Shown: positions 26,971-36,787, numbered from the stretch's first letter. The stretch: DNA of 64,000 nt from JAGVSZ01 sp963716855 (GCA_963716855.1 CAVQUV010000032.1:124001-188000), one strand, 5' to 3'. Numbers and translations: made by a program. The notes: a model not told the origin generated them from the letters alone.

Positions 26971-27510
26971 TTACACGCGGCCCTTGGCGATGCGCGCCCG
27001 CACGCGTCCGCCGTCGGCGATCGCGAGGATCACGACGATCTCGTCGGGGCGCGGTGCGTCCGCGATCATCATCGTCATCGTGTCCAGCTCGTCGAACGAC
27101 CAGACGTTGTCCTTGTGGTTGAGCGGGACATCGATCGGCGCGCCCGCCGCCGCGACCTTGACGTTGGAGGCGATGATCGCCTCGCCGCCGCCGACCGCGG
27201 CGCGCATCGGCTTGCCGAGCTTCGGATGCAGCACGGCCGCGCCGTGCTCCATCTCGCCGTTCACGCCGACGATCGCGGCCTTGCCGTAGCTCACCGCCGG
27301 GCTCCCGAGCAGCGCCACGAGCTCGGGCATCAGGCGCTCGGCGAGCGCCGCGCCGAGGTCGTACAGCGGCTCGAGGCCCGCCGCATTCTTGCCGGCGTAG
27401 GGGTTCGGGATCACGGCGAGCGCGGCGGCCCGGTGGACCGCGCGGGCGCCGGCGACGCCGCCCTCGCCATATAGCGTTTCGCGGCAGAAGACGGTCTTTC
27501 TGCAGTCCAT
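26971..27510 (-). CDS. Amino acid synthesis family protein (DUF1185)
   Basis: A 179-residue protein of the DUF1185 'amino acid synthesis' family, common in Burkholderiales catabolic clusters. Typical segments are AVIPNPYAGKN, YGKAAIVGVNGEMEHGAAVLHPKLGKPMRAAVGGGEAIIASNVKVAAAGAPIDVPLNHKD and the acidic C-terminus. Structure and catalytic role of the family are poorly known. The start MDCRKT was chosen because GGGGAG lies just upstream and the longer frame is non-conserved. It is divergent from the amidase gene. Confidence 0.75.
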   Translation of the reverse strand: MDCRKTVFCRETLYGEGGVAGARAVHRAAALAVIPNPYAGKNAAGLEPLYDLGAALAERLMPELVALLGSPAVSYGKAAIVGVNGEMEHGAAVLHPKLGKPMRAAVGGGEAIIASNVKVAAAGAPIDVPLNHKDNVWSFDELDTMTMMIADAPRPDEIVVILAIADGGRVRARIAKGRV

Positions 27511-27609
27511 GAGGATCTCCCCTCGATGAGCCCGCGCGAGTGTACTGCGGCGTCTCTCCCCGCGGTCGCGGTATCCTCGCGGCTCCGCCAACTCACCTCG
27601 TCGACACCC

Positions 27610-28951
27610 ATGTGGAAAGTACGCCAGCTCGCCCAGGATCTCGCCGCCGGGCGCACCACGAGCCGCCAGCTCGTCGAGACCGCGCTCGATCGCATCGCCG
27701 ATCCGAAGGGAGAGGGCGGGCGCGCATTCCTCAAGGTGTATGCGGACACGGCGCGCGCCGATGCCGACCACGCGGACGCGCTGCGCCGCGCGGGCGTGGC
27801 GCGCTCGCCGATCGACGGTCTGCCGATCTCGGTGAAGGATCTCTACGACGTCGCGGGCGACGTGACCCGCGCGGGATCGAAGGTGCTGGCGCTGCGGCCG
27901 GCGGTGGACGCGCCCGCGGTGGCGCGTTTGCGCGCGGCCGGCGCGATCCTCATCGGCCGCACCAACATGGTCGAGTTCGCATTTGGTGGTCTAGGCCTCA
28001 ATCCGCACTACGGCACGCCGCGCGGTCCATGGGACCGGACCACCGGTCGCGTGCCCGGCGGATCGTCGTCCGGCGCGGGCGTCGCCCAGGCCGACGGCAT
28101 GTGCGTGATGGCGCTCGGCAGCGACACGCGCGGCTCGGTGCGCATCCCGGCGGCGCTGTGCGGCGTGACCGGATGGAAGCCGACCGCGGCGCGCATTCCG
28201 CGCGACGGCGCTTTCCCGCTCTCGTACACGCTCGATTCGGTGGGGCCGCTCGCGAACTCGGTCGAGTGCTGCGCGGCGTACGACGCGGTGCTCGCCGGGG
28301 AGCCGCCGGCGCCGCTGCCCGCCATGCCCGCGCGCCTGTTGCGGTTCGTCGTGCCGAAGTCGAGCCTGCTCGAAGGATTGCACGAGCGCGTGGGACGCGC
28401 GTTCGAACGCGCGCTGGAGGCGCTCTCGAAGGCGGGCGCGACGGTCGAGACGGTCGACGCGCCGGTGTTCACGCGCGCGCAGGACCTCTTCCGCAGCGGC
28501 GGGCTGGCGGGCGCGGAGAGCTGGCATCTTCACCGCGGCCGCCGCGACCGCTTCGGCGAGCTGGATCCGCGCGTCGCGCAGCGGCTCGTGCTGGGCGAGA
28601 AGTTCTCCGCGGCCGACTACCTCCAGATCCTGCACGAGCGCGCGGAAACGATTCGCGAAGCGGACGCGCTCGTCGCGCCCTACGACGCAATGCTCTATCC
28701 GACGGTGGCGGTGATCCCGCCGACGATCGCCGAAGCGTCGGCGACCGACGCGGCCTACTTCGACTGGAACCTGAAGGTGCTGCGCAACACCGGCATCGCG
28801 AACGTGCTCGACGGCTGCGCCGCCACGATCCCGTGCTCACCGGCCGGGCGAAGCGCCGGTCGGGCTCACGATCGCCGGGGTCGGCGGCAGCGACCGCAAG
28901 ACGCTCGCGGTCGCCGCGGCGGTGCAGGCGGTCGTCGAGCCCTGGCGCTAA
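27610..28951 (+). CDS. Amidase signature enzyme, apparent frameshift near C-terminus
   Basis: About 446 residues of the amidase signature (AS) family, which hydrolyses amides through a Ser-cisSer-Lys triad. VKDLYDV holds the lysine, and PGGSSSGAG and GSDTRGSVRIPAALCGVTGWKPT hold the serines. After IPC (28834-28836) one extra base (T at 28837) shifts the frame. Skipping it restores HRPGEAPVGLTIAGVGGSDRK and a natural stop at 28949-28951, which overlaps the phhB stop. A sequence error is more likely than a real lesion because the rest is well conserved. ATG 27610 has no obvious Shine-Dalgarno. Confidence 0.8.
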
Positions 28952-29243
28952 CGCCGCACCAAGCCCTCGATCGTCTCGGCGAGCTTCACGTCGCGCGCCG
29001 AGAGCCCGCCGGCGTCGTGCGTCGAGAGCGTGATCTCGACGCGATTCCAGACGTTGAACCACTCGGGGTGGTGATCCTGCTTCTCCGCGGCGAGCGCGAC
29101 GCGGCCATGAACCCCCACGCCTCGTTGAAGTCGGCGAACTGGAACTTCTTCGCGATCGTCGAGCGGCCCTCCACCCGGTTCCAGCCGGATAGCTTCGCGA
29201 GGGCGGCGACGATCTTCTGATCGGACAGCTTGGCGACGGTCAT
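28948..29243 (-). CDS. phhB: Pterin-4a-carbinolamine dehydratase, apparent frameshift
   Basis: About 98 residues of the PCD/DCoH family, which regenerates the pterin cofactor of phenylalanine hydroxylase. The first part reads MTVAKLSDQKIVAALAKLSGW and continues to NEAWGFMA. The rest (RVALAAEKQDHHPEWFNVWNRVEITLSTHDAGGLSARDV) is in another frame. A single base is missing at about 29102-29103, probably a C in GCCCGC. The active-site pattern EKxxHHPEW is intact after correction. GAGAGGAG precedes the ATG. It works with phhA, which lies about 5.4 kb away on the same strand. Confidence 0.8.
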
Positions 29244-29352
29244 GGCGATGCTCCTCTCGACCCGACGATGAGTGTACTGCGGCCGCTCGCGGCGCCGCTG
29301 CACTGCAACGCCGCGACCTTTCGCACACTGCGCCCGGGCCGCCCCGAACGCC

Positions 29353-29367
29353 GGCACGCAGCTTGCA
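29353..29367 (+). promoter_or_regulatory. Candidate sigma-54 promoter before arginase-OAT fusion
   Basis: GGCACG-N4-TTGCA matches the sigma-54 consensus TGGCACG-N4-TTGCA except for the first base (C instead of T). GG (29353-29354) and GC (29365-29366) are exactly 10 bp apart. Transcription would begin near 29378, almost at the chosen ATG (29380), so either the message is nearly leaderless or the true start codon is further in. Bacillus roc operons for arginine breakdown also use sigma-54, which makes the match plausible. Confidence 0.45.
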
Positions 29368-29379
29368 ATCCAAACGGGC

Positions 29380-31512
29380 ATGAACGTCCGTGACCCCCTG
29401 CACGTGCCGGCCGCAGCTGCACCGCAGCGGGGCGTCCGCCCTGTTCGGATCCTCGGTGTGGCGAGCGGCCTCGGCGCCGAGTCGTCGGGCTGTGCCGACG
29501 GTCCGGCGCGCCTGCGGCTGGCCGGGGTTGATACCCATCTCGCCGCGCGCGGGCTCGCCGCCGAGTGGGGCGAGACGCTGCACCCCGACGCGGCGCCGGA
29601 CGAGCCGGTGGCGGAGGCCGTCTGCCGGCTCTGCGCGCGTCTCGCGCGCGCAGTGACGGATGCGCTGCGTGCGGGCGCTGCGCCGCTCGTGCTCGGCGGC
29701 GACCACAGCTGCGCGATGGGCACCTGGCGCGGCGTGGCGGAGGTGGCACACGGACCGATCGGGCTCCTGTGGATCGATGCGCACCTCGACGCGCACACGC
29801 CCGAGACGAGCCACACGGGGCGGCTGCACGGCATGCCGCTCGCCGCGCTCCTCGGGCAGGGCGGTGACGCGCTCTGCGTCAACGGCGCCGTGCTCGCGCC
29901 GGAGCACGTGTGCGTGATCGGCGTGCGCAGCTTCGAGCCCGAGGAGGCCGCGCTGCTTGCCGCCCTCGGCGTGCGCGTATACCCGATGCGCGAGATCGCG
30001 CGGCGCGGACTGGAGAAGGTGCTGGACGAGGCGCTCGCGCGGGTGCGGCGCGGGACCGTCGGCTATGGCGTCACGCTGGATCTCGACGCGATCGATCCGG
30101 AGGACGCGCCCGGTGTGACGACGCCGACCCCGCGCGGCTTGCGTGCGGCGGCGCTCATTCCCGTTCTCGACGCCCTGGTGCGGGACGCGCCGCCGCTCGC
30201 CGTCGAGATCGCCGAATACGACCCCCACTGCGACGCCGGCGCGGCCACCGCTCAGCTCGTCGAGCAGGCGGCCGCAGCGCTGCTCGGAGCCGGTGCGGCG
30301 TCGACGCCGCTCGCGATCGCGCTCGAGCGGCGGCACAGCGCGGCGAACTACGCGCCGTTGCCGGTGGTCCTGGTGCGCGGCGAAGGTGTGCACGTCTGGG
30401 ACGAGGCGGGCCGGCGCTACCTCGACTGCATGTCGGCGTATTCCGCGGTGAGCCTCGGCCACGCGCATCCGCGCATCGTGCGCGCGCTGACCACCCAGGC
30501 GGGCCGGCTCGCGGTGACCTCGCGCGCTTATTACAACGACCGGCTGCCCGCATTTCTCGCGCGGCTGTGCCGGCTCACCGGCATGGACCGGGCGCTGCCG
30601 GTGAATACCGGCCTCGAGGCGGTCGAGACCGCGCTCAAGGCGGCGCGCAAGTGGGCGTACGAAGTGAAGCGCGTGCCGCACGATTGCGCCGAGATCATTG
30701 CGTGCGAAGGCAACTTCCACGGGCGCTCGATCGCGATCAGCGGCCTGTCGTCGGAGGCGCAGTATCGGCAGGGCTTCGGGCCGTTCCCGCCGGGGCTCCG
30801 GTTGGTGCCGTACGGCGACGTTGCGGCGCTCGAGCGCGCGATCACGCCGCACACCGCCGCGTTCCTCGTCGAACCGATCCAGGGCGAACGCGGCATCGTC
30901 GTGCCGCCGGCCGGATATCTCGCCGCGTGCGCGCAACTTTGCCGCAGCCGCGACGTGCTGTTCATGGCCGACGAAGTGCAGACCGGCCTCGGCCGCACCG
31001 GCCGACTGCTCGCGTGCGACCACGAAGGCGTGCGGCCCGACGGGCTGGTGCTCGGCAAGGCGCTCGGCGGCGGGCTGCTGCCGGTGTCGGCATTCCTCGC
31101 GAGCGAGGACGTCATGCGCGTGTTCCGGCCGGGCGATCACGGCAGCACGTTCGGCGGGAATCCGCTCGCGGCGGCGGTCGGACTCGAGACGCTGAACGTG
31201 CTGATCGACGAGCGCCTGCCGGAGCGCGCCGCCGAGCTCGGCGCGCGGCTCATGTCCGGACTCGCCGCGATCGCGAGCCCGCTCGTGCAGGACGTCCGCG
31301 GCAGGGGACTGCTCGTCGGCGTCGAGATCGACCCGGCGCGCACCACCGCGCGGCGCGTCGTGGAGGAGCTTCTCGCGCGCGGCGTCCTGTCGAAAGATAC
31401 CCACGGCACCGTGGTGCGCTTCGCCCCGCCGCTCGTGATCGAACCGGAAGAGGTCGATGCGGCGGTCGACGCGTTGCGCGACGCGCTCGCGGAGATCGAG
31501 CGCCCCTCTTGA
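29380..31512 (+). CDS. Bifunctional arginase-ornithine aminotransferase fusion
   Basis: One 710-residue frame holds two complete enzymes. Residues about 1-303 are an arginase (RocF-like) with the Mn-binding motifs GGDHS (106-110), DAHLD (133-137) and LDLDAIDP (D234, D236). Residues about 308-710 are an ornithine-oxoacid aminotransferase (RocD-like): ANYAPLPVVLVRGEGVHVWDE, NTGLEAVETALKAARKWAY, EPIQGERGI, ADEVQTGLGRTG and PLP lysine K560 in GKALGGG. The linker is only a few residues, and no start codon or ribosome binding site precedes the second part. Predicted route: arginine to ornithine and urea, then to glutamate semialdehyde, the substrate of the convergent PutA three bases away. Confidence 0.88.
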   Translation: MNVRDPLHVPAAAAPQRGVRPVRILGVASGLGAESSGCADGPARLRLAGVDTHLAARGLAAEWGETLHPDAAPDEPVAEAVCRLCARLARAVTDALRAGAAPLVLGGDHSCAMGTWRGVAEVAHGPIGLLWIDAHLDAHTPETSHTGRLHGMPLAALLGQGGDALCVNGAVLAPEHVCVIGVRSFEPEEAALLAALGVRVYPMREIARRGLEKVLDEALARVRRGTVGYGVTLDLDAIDPEDAPGVTTPTPRGLRAAALIPVLDALVRDAPPLAVEIAEYDPHCDAGAATAQLVEQAAAALLGAGAASTPLAIALERRHSAANYAPLPVVLVRGEGVHVWDEAGRRYLDCMSAYSAVSLGHAHPRIVRALTTQAGRLAVTSRAYYNDRLPAFLARLCRLTGMDRALPVNTGLEAVETALKAARKWAYEVKRVPHDCAEIIACEGNFHGRSIAISGLSSEAQYRQGFGPFPPGLRLVPYGDVAALERAITPHTAAFLVEPIQGERGIVVPPAGYLAACAQLCRSRDVLFMADEVQTGLGRTGRLLACDHEGVRPDGLVLGKALGGGLLPVSAFLASEDVMRVFRPGDHGSTFGGNPLAAAVGLETLNVLIDERLPERAAELGARLMSGLAAIASPLVQDVRGRGLLVGVEIDPARTTARRVVEELLARGVLSKDTHGTVVRFAPPLVIEPEEVDAAVDALRDALAEIERPS

Positions 31513-31515
31513 GCT

Positions 31516-34500
31516 TCAGTCGGCCTGCGCGAGCAGCGCCGCGTTCCCGCCCGCGGCGGCGGTGTTGACCGTGACCGTTCGCTCGATCGCGAACCGCGGC
31601 AGGTAGTGCGGCCCACCGGCCTTCGGGCCGGTCCCCGAGAGCCCTTCTCCGCCGAACGGCTGCACGCCGACGACGGCGCCGATCATGTTCCGGTTGACGT
31701 AGGTGTTGCCGACGCGCAGCCGCGCGCGCACGCGCTCGACGAAGCGTTCGATGCGGCTGTGGATCCCCAGCGTGAGGCCGTAGCCGGTCGCCGCGACCCC
31801 GTCCAGAACGCCGGTCCAGTTCGCGCGCCTGCCAGCGCACGACGTGCAGCACCGGGCCGAACACCTCTCGATGCGGGAGGTCTTCGAGCGCGATGTCGAA
31901 CGCGACCGGTGCGACAAAGCTTCCCGCGACTATCGCAGGACGCGGCGCTTCCGCGATCAGCCGGCCGCGCGACCGCAGATGTGCGATGTGCGCATCGAGC
32001 GCACGCTTGGCGTCCTCGTCGATGACCGGGCCGACGTCGGTTTCCGGCCGCGCAGGATCGCCGACGACGAGCTCGGCCATCGCGCCCGCGAGCATCTCGA
32101 GAATGCGCGGCGCCGCGTCTTCCTGCACGAGCAGCAGGCGCGCTGCCGAGCAGCGCTGGCCGGCGCTTTGGAATGCGGACGCGATCGTGTCGGCGACGAC
32201 CTGCTCCGGCAGTGCGGACGAGTCGACGATCATTGCGTTCATGCCGCCGGTCTCGGCGATGAGCGGAACGATCGGCCCGTCGCGCGCGGCCAGCGCGCGG
32301 TTGATCGCGCACGCGGTCTCGTACGAGCCGGTGAACACGACGCCGGCGATCGACGCATGCCGCACGAGCGGCGCGCCGACCGCTTCGCCGGTGCCGACCA
32401 CGAGGCGGAGGACCGCGCGCGGTACGCCGGCCTCGTGCAGGATCGCGACCGCGCGCGCGCCGATGAGCGGCGTCTGCTCGGCGGGCTTCGCGACCACCGC
32501 GTTGCCCGCCATCAGCGCCGCCGTGACCTGACCGGTGAAGATCGCGAGCGGGAAGTTCCACGGGCTGATGCACGCGAACACGCCGCGCCCCGCAAGCTCG
32601 AGCCGGTTCGACTCGCCGGTCGGCCCCGGCAGGTCGAGCGGCGTCCCGAAGTCGATGCGCCCCCGCGCGGCGTAGTAGCGGCAGAAATCCACCGCCTCGC
32701 GCACTTCCGCGACCGCGTCGGGGAGCGTCTTGCCCGCTTCGCGAACGCACAGCGAGACGAGCTCGTCCATCCGGGCCTCGAGCGCGTCGGCGGCGCGCTC
32801 GAGGCAGCGTGCGCGTTCCTCCGCCGGCGTCGCATCCCAATCGCGCCAGGCCGCCGCGGCACCTCGAACCGCGGCGTCGAGGTCGGCGGTGCTCGCGTCG
32901 GGGATTGCGCCGACGTCGTGCCCCGGGTCAGCGGCGATGCGCGCTACGAGCCGGTCGAGCACGGCGCGGTCCGACAGATCGACGCCGCGCGAGTTGCGCC
33001 GGTCCGGATAGAGATCGCGCGGCTTCGGAACGCGCGGATGCGGGGCGTAAGGCCGCGGCAACGCGTCGAGGGGGTCGACGACGAGGCGCTCGAGCGGCAC
33101 ATCGGGGTCGCCCACCTGGTGGACGAACGAGCTGTTCGCGCCGTTCTCGAGCAACCGGCGGACGAGATAGGCGAGGAGATCGCGGTGGCCGCCGACCGGC
33201 GCGTACACGCGGCACGGCATCCCGTGCTCGGGGACGAGCGCGTCGTAGAGCGCGTCGCCCATCCCTTGCAGCTTCTGGAACTCGATATCGCGCCGCCCGG
33301 CTGCGCACTCGAGCACCGTGGCGACGGTGTGGCTGTTGTGCGTCGCGAACTGCGGGAAGAGTCGCGGCCCTGCCGCCAGCAGGGCCTGCGCGCATGCAAT
33401 GTACGACACGTCGGTGGCGCTCTTGCGCGTGAACACCGGGAAGTCGTCGAGGCCGAGCACCTGCGCCGCCTTGATCTCGGTGTCCCAGTACGCGCCCTTG
33501 ACGAGACGCACCATCAGCCGCCGGCCGGTCGTCGCCGCGAGCGCGACCAGCCAGTCGCAGACCTGGATCGCGCGCCGCTGGTACGCCTGCACCGCGATCC
33601 CGAGGCCGCTCCAGCCCGCGAGCCGCGGGTCGCGCGCGAGGCCCGCGAACAGCTCGAGCGTCAGCTCCAGTCGTTCGCTTTCCTCCGCGTCGATCGTGAT
33701 CGGGATGCCGGCCGCAGCGGCGCGCTGCGCGAGCGCGGCGAGGCGCGGCGCCAGCTCGCCGGTGACGCGTGCCTGCTGCGCCACCTCGAACCGGGGATGA
33801 AGCGCCGAGAGCTTGATCGAGACGCCGGGGCGCGCCTCGACCGGAAGGTGCCGCAGCGCGGCCCGCGCCACCGCGTCGATCGCCGCTTCGTACGCGGCGA
33901 AGTAGCGCTCCGCATCGCGCGCGGTGCGCGCGGCCTCGCCGAGCATGTCGTAGGAGAAGCGATAGCCGAGCCGCTCGCGCTCGGCTGCGCGCTCGATCGC
34001 GGCGTCGATCGTCTCGCCGACGATGAATTGTTCCGCCATGATCTTCATCGCCTGACGGATCGCGGTGCGCACCACCGGCTCGCCGGCGCGAGCGACGAGC
34101 CGCCGCAGGAGCCGTGGCCGGCTCTTCGCCCGGCTCGTCGCGCCAGGCCGCGAGCTTGCCGGTGAGCATCAGGCCCCAGGTGGCGGCGTTGAGGAGCAGC
34201 CCGTCCTCGGCCTCATCCGTCGAGTCCCAACGCGTTCCGGCGAGCTTGTCCCGGATCAGCGAGTCGGCGGTGTAGGCGTCGGGAATGCGCAGGAGCGCCT
34301 CCGCGAGGCACATGAGGACGATGCCCTCGCGCGTGGAGAGCGCGAAGCGTCGCAGGAACGCCTCCGCGCCGGTGGACTCCTGCGACTTGGCGCGGATGCG
34401 GCGCGCCAGGTCGAGCGCGCGCTCGGCGATTCGCCGGCGTTGCGCGGGCGGGAGCCGTACACGCGCCCGGAGGGCGCTGACGGTTTCCGCCTCGTCCGCG

Positions 34501-34568
34501 CGATACGCACGCCCGATCGCCTGCCAGAGCGGAGCGAGTTCGTCGTTCGTGGCGGGTTTGTCGGCCAT
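31516..34568 (-). CDS. putA: Proline dehydrogenase / P5C dehydrogenase PutA, two apparent frameshifts
   Basis: About 1017 residues when read across two +1 shifts, near 34112 and at 31810. The protein oxidises proline to pyrroline-5-carboxylate (FAD) and then to glutamate (NAD). Seen in order: N-terminal arm, PRODH barrel (RLVKGAYWDTEIKAAQ, QFATHNSHTV, YAPVGGHRDLLAYLVRRLLENGANSSFVH), then P5C dehydrogenase with LIAETGGMNAMI (Glu) and QSAGQRCSAARLL (Cys). No ribbon-helix-helix domain, so it is not an autorepressor. The frames restored after each shift are conserved (LLRRLVARAGEPVVR and VLDGVAATGYGLTLGIHSRIERF), so error is likelier than loss. Confidence 0.85.
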
Positions 34569-34631
34569 TACGCTCGAAATTTGAACCCGACCCGCCGCGC
34601 GGCGGATCGGGCGAGCGCGATCTTAGACCCT

Positions 34632-35504
34632 CTATGCCGTGGTCGGCCGCGTCGCCGTTGCGGGCAGGGGGACGTCGCCAGGCGCCGCTTGGTCGGTCGC
34701 GAACGACGGCAGCGTACGGACCCGCTCGTAGACCGGCGTGAAGTCCGGCGCGGTGTCGGCGATGAGCTGCGCGAAGCCCTCGATGACGAAGTAGACGTCC
34801 TGGTAGCGGTCGATGTTGTACTCGGTGCGCAGCAGCCGCTCCAGATCGAACCTCACTCGCCGCGGCTGCGGACTCTCGATCGAGTGCACCACTTCGCCGC
34901 CCGAGGACAGGATTCCCGCACCATAGATCCGCAGGCCCTTCGGCGTGGTCATCAAGCCGAACTCCACGGTGTACCAGTAGAGCCGCGCCAGGTATTTCAG
35001 GGAGCCGAGTCGCGCCGCCTTCAGTCCGCCCTTGCCGTACGCCTCCATGTAATCGGCGTACATCGGGTTCAGTAGCAGCGGCACGTGTCCGAAGAAATCG
35101 TGGAAGACGTCGGGCTCGACGATGTAGTCGAACTCCGCAGGCGTACGCAGCCAGTGCGTGACCGGGAAGCGGCGGTTGGCGAGATGTGCGAAGAAGGCGA
35201 GGTCCGGGATCAGCCCCGGCACCGCGACGAGTTCCCAGTTTGTCGCGCGCCGCAGCTTGGCGGACGCCGCATCGAAGCGCGGGATCCCGTCGCCGGCGTC
35301 CAGTCGGGTGAGTCCGGCGAGATACTCGTCGCACGCGTAGCCGGGAACGAGCCGCATCTGGCGTTCGTAGAGCCGGCGCCACAACGCGTGCTCGTCCGCC
35401 GTGTACTCGTTCCAGCGTTGCGCGACGACGCAGCCGGCGCCCGCGTGCGAGTAATCGCCGCGGAGGTTCGGCTGCGGGGCGTTGCTGACGATCGTGTCGA
35501 GCAT
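34632..35504 (-). CDS. phhA: Phenylalanine 4-monooxygenase
   Basis: A 290-residue single-domain bacterial phenylalanine hydroxylase, which makes tyrosine using tetrahydropterin, O2 and iron. The iron ligands are in VFHDFFGHVPLL (two His) and YWYTVEFGL (Glu). ATG 35504 (MLDTIVSN) was preferred over ATG 35519 because GGAG lies nine bases upstream of it and the longer start falls inside a palindromic repeat. It follows hpd on the same strand; together with phhB it feeds the homogentisate pathway. A short Ala/Pro/Thr-rich tail ends the protein. Confidence 0.93.
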   Translation of the reverse strand: MLDTIVSNAPQPNLRGDYSHAGAGCVVAQRWNEYTADEHALWRRLYERQMRLVPGYACDEYLAGLTRLDAGDGIPRFDAASAKLRRATNWELVAVPGLIPDLAFFAHLANRRFPVTHWLRTPAEFDYIVEPDVFHDFFGHVPLLLNPMYADYMEAYGKGGLKAARLGSLKYLARLYWYTVEFGLMTTPKGLRIYGAGILSSGGEVVHSIESPQPRRVRFDLERLLRTEYNIDRYQDVYFVIEGFAQLIADTAPDFTPVYERVRTLPSFATDQAAPGDVPLPATATRPTTA

Positions 35505-35513
35505 TCGGGTCTC

Positions 35514-35541
35514 CGTCATTCCGGCGTTCGCCGGAATGACG
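35514..35541. repeat. Palindromic REP-like element between hpd and phhA
   Basis: CGTCATTCCGGCG (35514-35526) and CGCCGGAATGACG (35529-35541) are perfect 13-bp arms around TT. The GTCATTCC...GGAATGAC motif is known as a frequent dispersed palindrome in proteobacterial intergenic regions. Lying between the hpd stop codon and the phhA start, it could form a strong hairpin that reduces read-through or stabilises the upstream hpd message. Only one copy was noticed in this window. Confidence 0.65.
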
Positions 35542-35542
35542 G

Positions 35543-36670
35543 CTAGGCGGCCGGCTTCAGCACTCCCCGCCGGATCTGGTCGAGCTCGATCGACTCGAAC
35601 AGTGCGCGGAAGTTGCCCTCGCCGAAGCCCTCGTCGCCCTTCCTCTGGATGATCTCGAAGAAGATCGGTCCGATCAGCGTCTTGGTGAAGATCTGCAGCA
35701 GCAACCCGCGCCCGCTGGAGGGCGTCGAGGCCCCGCTCCCGACGTCGGGCCCGCCATCGAGCAGGATGCGGCGCTTGCGCAGCTCGTCGATCGGCTCGCC
35801 GTGGCCCGGCAGGCGCTGGTCGAGCATCTCGTAATAGGTGTCGGGCGTGTCGAGCAGCTCCACGCCACTTGCCGTCAATCGATCGACCGTGGCGTAGATG
35901 TCCGTCGTGCCGAGCGCGATGTGCTGGATGCCTTCGCCTTGGTAGGCCTCGAGGTACTCCTGGATCTGCGATCGGTCGTCGGAGCTCTCGTTGACCGGGA
36001 TGCGGATCTTGCCGCACGGGCTGGTCATCGCTTTCGATTTCAGGCCGGTGAGCTTGCCCTCGATGTCGAAGTAGCGCACCTCGCGAAAGTTGAACAGGCG
36101 CTCGTAGAATTCGGCCCACTCCTTCATGCGGCCGCGGTGAACGTTGTGCGTGAGATGGTCGATGTAACCGAGCCCGGCGCCCTGCGGCGCGGGCGCCTTG
36201 CCGGCCCAGAAGGCCTCGAACCCGGGCAGCGGTTTGAAGTCGACGTCGTAGATCGTGTGGCCGTAGTCGTTATCCGGGTAGCGGTCGACCAGGTAGATGA
36301 GCGAGTCGCCGATGCCCTTGATGGCCGGGATGTTCAGCTCCATCGGTCCCGCGTGGCCTTCGACGCCCCAGGCGCCGTTGTCGAGCGCGCGCGCGTAAGC
36401 GGCCCGCGCATCCTTCACGCGGAAGGCGATTGCGCAGACGCTCGGGCCGTGGCGGCGCGCGAAGTTCTGCGCGAACGAGCGCGGCTCGGCGTTGATGATG
36501 AAATTGACGTCGCCCTGCTTATAGAGCGTGACGTCTTTTTGGCGGTGCCTGGCCACCGCTTTGAAGCCCATCGTCTCGAACAGCTTTCCGAGGGCCTTGG
36601 GGTCGGGCGCGGCGTATTCGACGAACTCGAACCCGTCCGTGCCCATGGGGTTCGCCCATAGATCGGTCAT
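35543..36670 (-). CDS. hpd: 4-hydroxyphenylpyruvate dioxygenase
   Basis: A 375-residue HPPD, converting 4-hydroxyphenylpyruvate to homogentisate with Fe(II) and O2. Two VOC-type halves are visible. The iron ligands are the histidines in YIDHLTHNV and IQHIALGTTDI and the glutamate in PIFFEIIQRKGDEGFGEGNF; LLLQIFTKTLIGP is also diagnostic. The start MTDLWANPMGTDGFEFVEY was chosen because AGGAG lies before it. It is divergent from an Lrp-family regulator, which is a likely regulator of it. Confidence 0.96.
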   Translation of the reverse strand: MTDLWANPMGTDGFEFVEYAAPDPKALGKLFETMGFKAVARHRQKDVTLYKQGDVNFIINAEPRSFAQNFARRHGPSVCAIAFRVKDARAAYARALDNGAWGVEGHAGPMELNIPAIKGIGDSLIYLVDRYPDNDYGHTIYDVDFKPLPGFEAFWAGKAPAPQGAGLGYIDHLTHNVHRGRMKEWAEFYERLFNFREVRYFDIEGKLTGLKSKAMTSPCGKIRIPVNESSDDRSQIQEYLEAYQGEGIQHIALGTTDIYATVDRLTASGVELLDTPDTYYEMLDQRLPGHGEPIDELRKRRILLDGGPDVGSGASTPSSGRGLLLQIFTKTLIGPIFFEIIQRKGDEGFGEGNFRALFESIELDQIRRGVLKPAA

Positions 36671-36724
36671 GACACGCTCCTGGTGGCCGGTTCTTATGGG
36701 TCGGCATTGTAGGGACGCCGCCGC

Positions 36725-36787
36725 GCCATTTGGTTGCGAAGATGGCCCAATCGAGCTCGACATGAGCAATAATATTCCGCGAATAAC
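36725..36787. promoter_or_regulatory. hpd-Lrp divergent regulatory region
   Basis: The 134-base gap between hpd and the Lrp gene holds an inverted repeat GCCAT (36725-36729) / ATGGC (36742-36746). It also has an AT-rich patch with the palindrome ATTC-CGC-GAAT (36774-36784), next to TAATAT (36770-36775), which could be a -10 box for the regulator gene. Lrp/AsnC proteins bind AT-rich imperfect palindromes, so these are candidate operator sites. No experimental support is visible. Confidence 0.4.

Noticed and set aside
30290..30330. Independent start for the ornithine aminotransferase part
   Set aside because: No in-frame ATG, GTG or TTG with a ribosome binding site lies at the domain boundary, so a fusion is the better reading.
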